Shown: piece after piece, positions 55,771 to 64,000 of the stretch
How positions within the stretch are numbered: the stretch's first letter is position 1
How the letters are laid out: each line of letters begins with the position of its first letter
Source: Mangifera indica
Lineage: Eukaryota > Streptophyta > Magnoliopsida > Sapindales > Anacardiaceae
Assembly: GCF_011075055.1 (NCBI RefSeq)
Contig: NW_025401098.1
Location: 1-64,000, forward strand
Direction: 5' to 3'
Length of the DNA stretch: 64,000 nucleotides
The notes under the pieces: generated by a model
Seen by the model: the letters and a program-made list of their open reading frames with translations, nothing else
Databases searched by the model: none
What the model was told of the DNA's origin: nothing
Position numbers and translations under genes: made by a program

Positions 55771-56560
55771 TAAATGCAAATTGTACCTACTAGGTAAGAT
55801 GGCCAAAGCACCCTTCATTAGAGATAGTCAAAGGGTAATTGAACTATTAGGGATCATTTGCAGTGATATATATATAGGCCTATTACAATGCATAGCAACT
55901 ATGAAAAAGTCTACTTTGTCACATTTATTAATGACTTCAGTAAATATGACTATGTATTTTTGATGAAACACAAATCTAAATGCTTTGATAAATTCAAAGA
56001 ATTCAAGAATAAGGTAGAGAAGCAACTTGGGAAACAAATTAAAATCTTCTACAATGATCATAGAAATATATACTTGAGTACTGAATTCAAAGGATACTTT
56101 GAAGAAACATGAGATAATTTCTTAACTCATTCCTCATAGTATACCACGATATAGTGGTGTATCTGAATAAAGGAATAAGACCTTGATGGAAATAGTCAAG
56201 TCCATAATGAGTTTCATCAATCTACCCATGTCTTTTTGGGGTCATGCCCTAAAGACTATTACCTATACACTAAATTGTGTCCCATCTAAATCTATGAATA
56301 AAACTCCATATGAATTATTGACTAAGCGAAAGCCCAATCTAGATTACTTGAGGATTTAGGGCTATGAAGCTTATGTTAAAAAATTGACTTCAAACAAGTT
56401 AAGCACTAACTTTAAAAAGTATATCTTTGTAAGGTATTTTAAAGTAACTCAAGGATACTGCTTTGACCACTAGAAGGAGCAAAAAGTCTTTGTCGCTCAT
56501 ACCAAAGTGTTCATTTAGAAAGAATTCATTCTCAAGAGAACTAATGGGAGAAGGGTGGAA
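55771..56560 (+). pseudogene. Copia element F integrase core
   Basis: Blocks KMAKAPFIRDSQRVIELLGI, ICSDIYIG (first catalytic Asp), then in another frame FVTFINDFSKYDYVFLMKHK and FKEFKNKVEKQLGKQIKIFY. The second Asp region reads YNDHRNIYLSTEF. Then come RYSGVSE*RNKTLMEIVKSI (catalytic Glu present), MSFWGHALKTITYTLNCVPS and KTPYELLTKRKPNLDYLRI. Frameshifts and stops are present. Confidence 0.88.
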
Positions 56561-56899
56561 ATCGATGAAGTCTCTGTTTTATAGGATACCATAGATATTA
56601 GATAAGATAATGTGTCATCATATATGGTCAATCACATAAAAGATAAATAGGTCTACAAGAGTATGTCGCGAGCCAAAAAGATTTGGTTTTCTTATGACTC
56701 AACACGATAATGTACTAGTCATCTCTAATGATAAGTCTAAGACTTACAATGATGTTGTCTCGAGTCCAAATTCTAAGAAATGGTTGAACACCATGAAATC
56801 TAAATTAGACTTTATGTATCAAAACTAAGTATAGACTCTGGTGAATACACTTGAAAAAGTAAAACATGTAGGGCGTAAATGGTTTTCAAAAAGAAAATT

Positions 56900-57363
56900 A
56901 ACATGGAAGTAACGTGCATACCTATAAAATGTGATTGGTTACCAAAGGTTTCACTAAAAAATATGGAATCGACTATGATGAAACTTTTTTGTCAGTTGCT
57001 ATGTTTAAGTTTATTAGGATTATGCTAGCTATTGTTGTATGTTATGACTATAAATCTTTCAAATAGATGTCAAGACTGCCTTTTTAAATGGTAATCTTGT
57101 AAAGGACGTCTATATGGCATAACCAAATGGTTTTGTTTTTACTAGACAGATAGATAAAATATGCAAGCTGCAAAAGTCCATTTATAGGCTTAAGAAGGTT
57201 TCCAAAAGTTAGAACATTCATTTTGATGAAGTTCTTCATGAGTTTAGTTTTTAAAAAACGAAGATGAGTCATGTATGTATAAGAAGGTCAGTGGGAGCAT
57301 TATTATATTTCTAGTATTATATGTCGATGACATCTTAATTATTAGAAATGATATACTGAACTT
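56900..57363 (+). pseudogene. Copia element F reverse transcriptase, truncated
   Basis: KGFTKKYGIDYDETFLSVAM, QIDVKTAFLNGNLVKDVYM and KICKLQKSIYGLKKVSK are RT blocks spread over shifting frames. GSIIIFLVLYVDDILIIRND keeps the catalytic YVDD (about 57326-57337). Coding sequence ends a few codons later and joins directly to the interior of the 3' LTR. RNase H is lost. Confidence 0.88.
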
Positions 57364-58559
57364 GTAAGGATCAGTATAGTTTGACATTATCAAAGTACTA
57401 TCATAATTACGTGGGGTACAACTATATTGTGAGATACATAGAGGCTATGGTTGACCAATAAAGGATTCCTAACTCCTAAGCACAAGAAAAGATATCTCAT
57501 ATGAGAATACTAAATAGCATTCATAACTACTTGAATATTTGGCCATAATGGGATAATGTTATAGTCTGATCCATTTAGTCATTAATATGTATCAGTTCAT
57601 ATCGAGGAACTACTGAAATAGACACATTTCTATATCTCAGCCTTGATAAATATTGGTTTATAAAGGGATTGAATTACACGTAAGTGTGATATTGTAAAAA
57701 CTTAAGAAATGTTTACTAACATTCTATCATCTAAGTGGCCATGATATTTTCTAAAGGCTAATCTTGATCTATATTTGAATTTGATCAAAATTCAAACACT
57801 ACTGATTCAATGAAGAGTTTATAGGTCGCATGTATACAGGGGTTCATACGAACCCAGAGGTAAGGATCGTTTGATGACAATATTGGTGTTTAGAGAGATA
57901 GAGAACTCTATTGACCACATTTGACCAAAATCTTTTGGTGTGCATAGTATCATATAGCATTATGCAAAATACAAGCTTGACATAATTAGACAAGAAATTT
58001 TCCAATCGTGCAAGTTGAACAAGCCTTGTCCAGCCATGCAAGGCATGATTCATGTCGGGTGGCACACTTTAGTGTACCACCCATGCACATATGTTAATGG
58101 TGTTTATTATGAGTTAAACTCTTGTTGCACTTGGACACCTACACATAAATAAATAATAATAAATTTGAGTTATGTATCATCTAATAAAATAATACATATA
58201 CAGATTCAGAAAACCCTAGTTGTTAGGTCCTTTAAAATTTCTTTTTTCATGTGAATATGTTCTCATCTAACACAAGAGCCCTAGCAACCTTCTTCCTAGA
58301 TAACCTCCTGTATTTGTGCTCTATATGGATATGAAGTCATCACCTCATAAGGTTTGGATAAAGTTTGTTTCTTTGCCATGTGAAGACTTGGGGGAGTCAC
58401 TAATGCAGGTATAAACCCTAAAACACCTTATGGTTATTTTGAATGTTTATGTTAAATATGTTTTAAAATAGGTATCTTAGTCAAGGTTTTAGAATTGTAT
58501 GATTTTGTAAATTTTTAATCTTGTTGTGTTACCAATAATCAATGCCCTAAAACCCTACA
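57364..58559 (+). repeat. 3' LTR of copia element F, 5' part deleted
   Basis: Collinear with 5' LTR from about 51197 (AAGGATCAGTATAGTTTGAC versus AAGAATCGGTATGGTTTGAC) to the terminus CCCTACA. The first 495 bp or so of the LTR are missing. Confidence 0.9.
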
Positions 58560-58564
58560 TATGA
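58560..58564. repeat. Right target-site duplication of copia element F
   Basis: TATGA, versus CATGA at 50697-50701. Confidence 0.65.
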
Positions 58565-58900
58565 GACATGGTTATCCTTTTAAGGGCGTGTTATCCAGGT
58601 ATAATAAAAACGATCGTGCTTTCTCGGAAACACGAGTAACCCTTTTTTTTATGTCAAACACAACCCTTTTTCACCATTAATTCTCATTGTGCCTTTCTCT
58701 AAACATACACGGGCATGTATCCTTTAAGGATAGGCGTGTGCCTTAATTTGCACTTAAACTCATCACACTTAGCTTTATCTTGACTTGTTTACTTTTTAAA
58801 GGTATTATTTTCATTTCACCCCACACATAGTCATTCTCTAAACATACATGGGTGAAGGATATTTATCATTCCTTTTAATTTGTTCTCGATCTTCAAAGGC
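58565..58900. repeat. LTR-like continuation of gypsy element E
   Basis: Carries the same ACATACACGGGCATGTATCC motif (58683) as the LTR left of the copia insertion. No ORF. Confidence 0.4.
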
Positions 58901-59400
58901 TTTTGGATTAGTATTTTTCAAGGTAGTTATGAAACCTTCAATCTACAAATGCTTTTTAGACATACTAAAGTAACAAGCCAAAGTTCTTTACCTTGCAATA
59001 ACCTTTAAAAATCTATATGTGGATGAATTCTTCAATTATCAATGTAAGGACTTGGTTTTCTACAATGTACACCATTTTGGATAGTTCAACTTTGATACAC
59101 TTCAAGTAGGACTTTAATTTCTCATCCTTCTCTTGTTGCACATTTCTAGGGAAGTTATATGCATAGACAATCATATGGTCACCAAGACTTGCTTTTCTAC
59201 AATGTACACCATTTTGGATTGTTCAACTTTGAAACACTTCAAGTAGGACTTCAATTTCTCATCATTCTCTTGTTGCACATTCCTAGGAAAGTTATAAAGT
59301 GATATAACTTGTCGAAATAATTACCAAAAAAACAAAGATATAACTAGTGGGAAGCTTTTTGACCCACCTTTTAGATCTTCTAGTGAGAGTAATCACTAGG
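58901..59400 (-). pseudogene. Possible gag-like fragment with an internal 137-bp duplication
   Basis: Both copies of the duplication encode on the minus strand NFPRNVQQE(K/N)DEKLKSYLK, followed by C(I/F)KVE(L/Q)SKMVYIVE. The pattern 'R...DESLKxYLxRFxxE' is reminiscent of the retrotransposon gag domain of Tat/Ogre-type elements. Copies start at 59049 and 59186 (plus coordinates). The assignment is tentative. Confidence 0.4.
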
Positions 59401-59874
59401 AAGTTACATTTGGCCAATGCAAAGACTTGGTATAGCCTCATAAGGTTGTTAAATATGTCTAAGTGATCCATGGATCACTAGTTTCATCGAATACGATGAT
59501 TAATAGTGTCTTAAAGTCATTTGATAATGGTACATGACACATAATAGAACATAATAAGGATTCCTATCTCTAATTTTATACTCATCCTCTTAGATGTCTA
59601 GCTTATAAATGACCACCTATTTTGAAAATATATGTTAAGTATTCAAATGGTTATTTTGCTATGTCCTTAGGTTCAATAATTAGGGTTACCTAGCCTAATA
59701 CAAATAGTCCTCTGGCCATCTTTTAGTGATGACAAGTAAATTGTACTCTTATAATGTGAGTTACATTTTACATGTCAAAGGTCAATATCTTTATAGTCTA
59801 ACATCTATAAGTCATAGGCTAACACCTGGATGATGTGAGTTATATTCTACATGTTATTGGTTGTTGTAACACCC
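59401..59874. other. Unassigned sequence
   Basis: No ORF or recognised repeat. The phrase GATGTGAGTTATATTCTACATG (59832) recurs in similar form at 59757. Confidence 0.35.
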
Positions 59875-61540
59875 CCCTCTAGATATACTTCCCTTCAAAT
59901 AGAACATCACTAACTTAGACTATTTAAGTATGCAATCACTTAAAATAACTTCATACATTCAATATACACTTGCAAAATTACCAAAATACCTTTGTTTTAG
60001 CAACATGCATAAATGAACAAAGAATGTCTAAAATACTTCATAAAATAACATTAATCTATAATCCAAAGTGTGTAGCCAAACTAAATATAAAATCTCAACA
60101 AACTATTGACAAACTAAAATCAAACACATAATAATCTAAAAGTCATTTATGTTTTCATGCCTTTACTATGCTTGTTGACCATTATTAGTATTATAGCCAT
60201 CACAAGCACCTATACCTTAAAAACATGAAAGTAGAATAAGTGAAAATCACTAAGTATGAGACTCTACTTAAACTTTACTAAATCCCCAAAGCACCTTTTA
60301 CTTTATCCAACTTAGCTAGGTCATCAGGGGTCCACTTCTAAACTCCAACTAGGATGATATGGATTCAACTGTTCTTAACTAGTCACTCGAGAATCTCCAA
60401 AGTCTCATGTTACTTTATTGAGATAACTAAGTTCCACTAAATCACCAAGAAATCTCACTAAATCTTAAACTAAGATGATCTATTAACTTTTTACTTGTTT
60501 AAGTGAAAGCATTTTTTATATTGAAATTAAATAATTATACCAATCAAACTAAATCGTGATACAAATTTGGCACCTTTGCGATATGAGTATCTTTATGCAG
60601 TCCACTTACTTACACCACCACGAATGTCTATATTGTACTTGGCTTCACTACAATTATAAATACCCTACTATGAGTAAAATGTCCTAATACAAATTATTAT
60701 ACCTACTATAGGTAATGCAAGGAGTATAACTCACATCTAACCCCTCGTAACAACTTTCATGACCTCAAGCTAGAGACTAGCATGCATCCATCTTAAGCCA
60801 CTAACTCAACTCAAACTTGTAATAACTTTTACCTTAACTTGTGTTTCATGCCCTAATTTGTAATCTCTCTCTTGGGCACATTTGGTACTATTCGATACCT
60901 TTTATGTTCAAACTAGCTTTAAATAATTAACTTATTTCTCAGCATATTTCATTATGCATTCTTTAAATGTATGTGCATACACTATTGAGTGTATGGTCGT
61001 ACATTCTTGTTTCTATGTATGGTTTTCCTTTAATTGGTGTACATGCCTTATAACATTATTTGAGCATGCATAACCATGTATATGGGTGTACATTCGCCTT
61101 CACTTGTGCCATGCTTAATTTCCTCATACATCTTTAGTCATGACTACATGTACAAGGATGCACGATTGATTGCATGGGCATATAACCTTCCTCATGTATA
61201 AACATTTTCCTTTTCTAACCTGTATATTTCCTAAGGGTATTTTGTCATTCTACCATACAAATAGCTAGATTTTCCTATTATAAAGGCATCCACCACATAC
61301 TTAGTCTACGAATCATCAGACAGTAGTATGTGCACTCTACATATTCATTAGTCCATCATCAAAGAAAATTTAGGCATTACGTGTATGAGTGTGCATGTCC
61401 TCATGCATTATTATACATGACATTAAATCTATAGCATTGTAAGCATGTCATGTTATGTCTAACCTTTGTACGACCATGCATGATAGTTAGGAGACCTAAT
61501 TAAAGTATGTTCCAAGTGATTTGAAAATAAAAGAATAATT
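59875..61540. repeat. LTR-like sequence starting TGTAACACCCCCC
   Basis: The first 250 bp align loosely with the LTR start at 48956: TGTAAYA-CC, then CAAAATACCTT, and GTGTAGCCAAA at 60071, which matches 49168. CAGTCCACTTACTTACACCA (60597) matches CAGTCTACTCACCTATACCA (50283). Palindromic 'gtgtatggtcgtacat' type words occur around 60990-61180. No internal coding region is attached. The end is approximate. Confidence 0.45.
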
Positions 61541-61662
61541 TATAAAGTGTAGTCTTTAAAGTGTTTCAATCAACTTCTTGAAAGTCTATGTTCATCGTTA
61601 TGCTACTGATATTGTAAGTATAGTTCATTAGGTAACATGATAAATGTTGATGTTAGTGTATA

Positions 61663-61870
61663 CCTTAGGAACCATTTGTGTTGTTGGTTTCAAGGCATTT
61701 TATCTTTTTTTTCTTTGTTTGTGTATGTGCGCCCTAGGAACCATTTATGTTGTTAGTTTCAGAACATTTTTTCTTATATGTATGTATGTGTGTGTGTGCC
61801 CTAGAAACCATTTGTGTTGTCCTAGAAACCATTTGTGTTGTTGGTTTTAAGGCATTTTATCTTTTATATA
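61663..61870 (+). repeat. Minisatellite, unit about 68 bp
   Basis: CCTTAGGAACCATTTGTGTT (61663), CCTAGGAACCATTTATGTT (61733), CCTAGAAACCATTTGTGTTG (61799 and 61821) start successive units. They run into GGTTTCAAGGCATTTTATCTT and TATGTATGTGTGTG. The third unit is only 22 bp long. Confidence 0.85.
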
Positions 61871-63436
61871 TATGTATGCATTTTTTTTTTTTTTGTGTGT
61901 AATAATGATTTATCAATAAAAGAAAGAGTTCTTTTGTTCATATGCATAAACTGCTTTCTTTATTTGATTAAATAGCAAGTATATGTGTGTACTATTCAAA
62001 TAATTCACTTAATGAGTATAACTGGATTATTGAACTATTACTTATGAACGTGATATTAATTAGGCAATAATGTCACATAGTAGGCATACTAAAAGTCTCC
62101 ATTGAATATTATGAGATGATATTAGTGTAGGTGCCGATGATGGTCATATCATTAGGGTATTAGTGTGGATTAATAGTTAGTAAACTATTTTTTGAATGTG
62201 ACCAATAACAATAAGTTACATGGTCATTACAATGTAGTCAATGACTTATTGTATAATTATATTAGTGTATGGAGTAATCATTTAACCTGAGATATCATGG
62301 TCATATCCGATATGGATGCATAAGGTTTATATAATGTATAAATATGGGGCTAGTCATGTTTTGTACGAAAGGTCATGTTGGTCAAATGTTAGTTGTATGT
62401 AGAGACAAATGACGATCAATATGAGATCCGTTGACTCAAATTTATTAGATTTAAGTATCTACTGACCCAGGAACAATCTAGTTCCAAGTTCCTAAATGAA
62501 TACTGATAAATATTGAAAACAAAAATCTCTAGCCAGAGTATAATATAAGTCATACTAAGGATGTTCGTGATGGCATGTTTCAAATATTTCAATCAACGAT
62601 TCGTATGACATTAAGATTAAGGTTTTGATGAACCATGAGTGCAAACTCAATCAAGAATGGAAACTAGAAGGATCTTACCTATACGAAACATAAGATCAAA
62701 AGAATAGGTTCGATAAAGTGTTTCTTCATTGTGGTTTAAAGGCTATGACACATTGCTAGATGTTTACAGCCATTGAGTTTTCAAAAATATTTTTTAGATC
62801 ATCTGAAAAGGCTCAAGACCATGCCATGATAAATTTAAAGGGTCATATTAATAAACTAAACATTTTAGAGAGTGAGAATAGATTATGTGAGGTTGGCTAG
62901 CACTTTCTAAAAGCTAATAAAGATTACGTCATATAACATGTTATATGGGTGTAAAATAACTTTTTAAGAGTTAAGGTGTTTATGAGCTAAATCTAAAGTG
63001 GCTAATGTGCATGTATGATATACATGCATGATCATTGTTTAAATTGAGAATTTACAAGGGCCATGCAACAATTAAAAAATTGTTAAGTAAACCAGCCTTA
63101 TATAAACATGAGTTTAATTCATTTTAATTATGAATGAGTTCGTTTGAACTAAAATCACTTATCTTACTAATCCTCTTCTCTCTTCTCTCTATGCATTCAA
63201 CCAAGGAGACTTTACTTGGTTTTGTGGATTCCTTTGGAGGCTTGACAAGTGTGAAGGCCTTCTTCATCATCTTTGATCATAGAATTAGCTTGGAGAATGT
63301 ATACTTTCCTAATTGCTTTTAATAAGCTAATGCATGTCATTGATTATTCTTTATTGTTATATGCATATTGTTTATCTATCATCTTCTTCACCATATTCTT
63401 ACAGTTGAAAATGTTGTCTCCAAGCATGCATATATA
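61871..63436. other. Unassigned AT-rich sequence
   Basis: No gene or clear transposon domain. A TATATAAA at 63111 followed by pyrimidine-rich sequence could be an LTR or gene promoter, but no supported ORF follows. Confidence 0.35.
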
Positions 63437-63459
63437 TGTGTGTGTGTGTGTGTGTGTGT
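63437..63459. repeat. (TG)n microsatellite
   Basis: About eleven TG units. Confidence 0.95.
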
Positions 63460-64000
63460 ATTTGTGCATAGAAATAATACACAGAATGGGTTGGCAATGT
63501 TGTAGCAGATGCCACATGTCAAAAACTACCACATTAGCACCATTAAATTAATGTTTGAAATTGCTCAAATTTTTTGTTGCAAATTAGTGCCTCTTTTTCA
63601 ACTCATCTTTCAACTGCCATAAGTTCTTCTTAGGTCATCTCTCGCCAATTTCCTTTCATCTAAAAATGGGATTGTGAAGATTAAAGCAAGAAATAAGTTT
63701 GGGATGTTATAAGCATATCACTGTGTTATGGCTAAAGTTAATTATAATTTTATCTTTTTTCATGCACACAAATTTTGTTGAGATTTGTTCATATATGATA
63801 GAGATATAGACAATTTTAGATTGGTTCATAAGTCTACATCTTTGTCATTGTTTCCAATCAAGTAATTAGTAGACAAAGAATTATAGTATGTTGATACAGT
63901 TTGATTATAATACTTTAAACATGAACAAGTTTTTGCTTTAAGAGGATTTTTTTTCTTAAATATATGTAAATCTCTTTAATTCAAGAATGGATGTGTTTAA
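63460..64000. other. Unassigned sequence to window end
   Basis: No gene or repeat recognised. Confidence 0.4.

Larger units (their letters stand above)
50702..58559 (+). mobile_element. Copia element F (Ty1/copia), 7.9 kb, 3' half deleted
   Basis: It has a 5' LTR, PBS, long leader with hairpin repeats, gag, protease, integrase, the start of RT up to the YVDD box, and a 5'-truncated 3' LTR. Order gag-PR-IN-RT is diagnostic of Ty1/copia. RNase H, polypurine tract and the first 495 bp or so of the 3' LTR are missing. The flanks look like 5-bp duplications with one difference. It is inserted in LTR sequence of gypsy element E. Confidence 0.9.

Noticed and set aside
63105..63322. Possible gene promoter with TATA box and short ORF (62 codons)
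   Set aside because: The ORF has no recognised domain, the pyrimidine-rich context is common in LTRs, and no splice-supported exon follows.

Overview
This window looks like an AT-rich, transposon-dominated stretch of nuclear DNA from a flowering plant, probably a eudicot. The evidence is a plant type-A response regulator with a spliceosomal intron, both plant LTR-retrotransposon superfamilies (Ty3/gypsy, including a Tekay/Del-like chromovirus family with a C-terminal chromodomain, and Ty1/copia), L1-type LINE pieces and a tRNA-derived SINE. I cannot name the species. I saw no rRNA or tRNA genes, no CRISPR array and no bacterial-style operon.

The only host gene I can support is at 13468-14140 (+). 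It encodes a two-exon type-A response regulator of 190 codons (cytokinin phosphorelay), with all receiver-domain catalytic residues present.

Layout, left to right. 1-1.5 kb: eroded Ty3/gypsy remnant (-) with protease and an LTR cut by the window edge. 2.9-4.8 kb: L1 LINE pieces (-). 5.4-7.2 kb: two LTR fragments. 8.15-8.38 kb: SINE (-) with a 12-bp target duplication. 8.6-12.3 kb: eroded Tat/Athila-like gypsy element (-) whose integrase is split by a 946-bp solo LTR. 13.3-14.1 kb: the response regulator. 15.5-17.1 kb and 25.7-27.6 kb: the two halves of a copia element (-), split by a complete 8.6-kb Tekay-like element (+, 17106-25717) with a perfect 5-bp duplication. 28.2-36.4 kb: a second member of that Tekay-like family in inverted orientation, with its upstream LTR truncated. 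36.4-42.8 kb: three copia fragments. 44-45 kb: LINE (+). 45.5-50.7 kb: LTR fragments and a gypsy gag-protease-RT piece (-). 50.7-58.6 kb: a copia element (+) bounded by both LTRs, with a structured hairpin leader and a large 3' deletion. 58.6-64 kb: LTR-like and tandem-repeat sequence without a recognisable gene.

All transposon reading frames are broken by stops and frameshifts, so nothing here looks autonomously mobile. The nesting gives a relative order: copia (15.5-27.6) is older than the gypsy element inside it; the Tat-like element is older than the solo LTR inside it; the LTR around 48.9-50.7 is older than the copia inserted in it. I found no convincing new host system. The most unusual structures are the run of five hairpins in the 50.7-58.6 kb copia leader, five 107-bp tandem units upstream of a copia gag, and a response regulator with a single intron.
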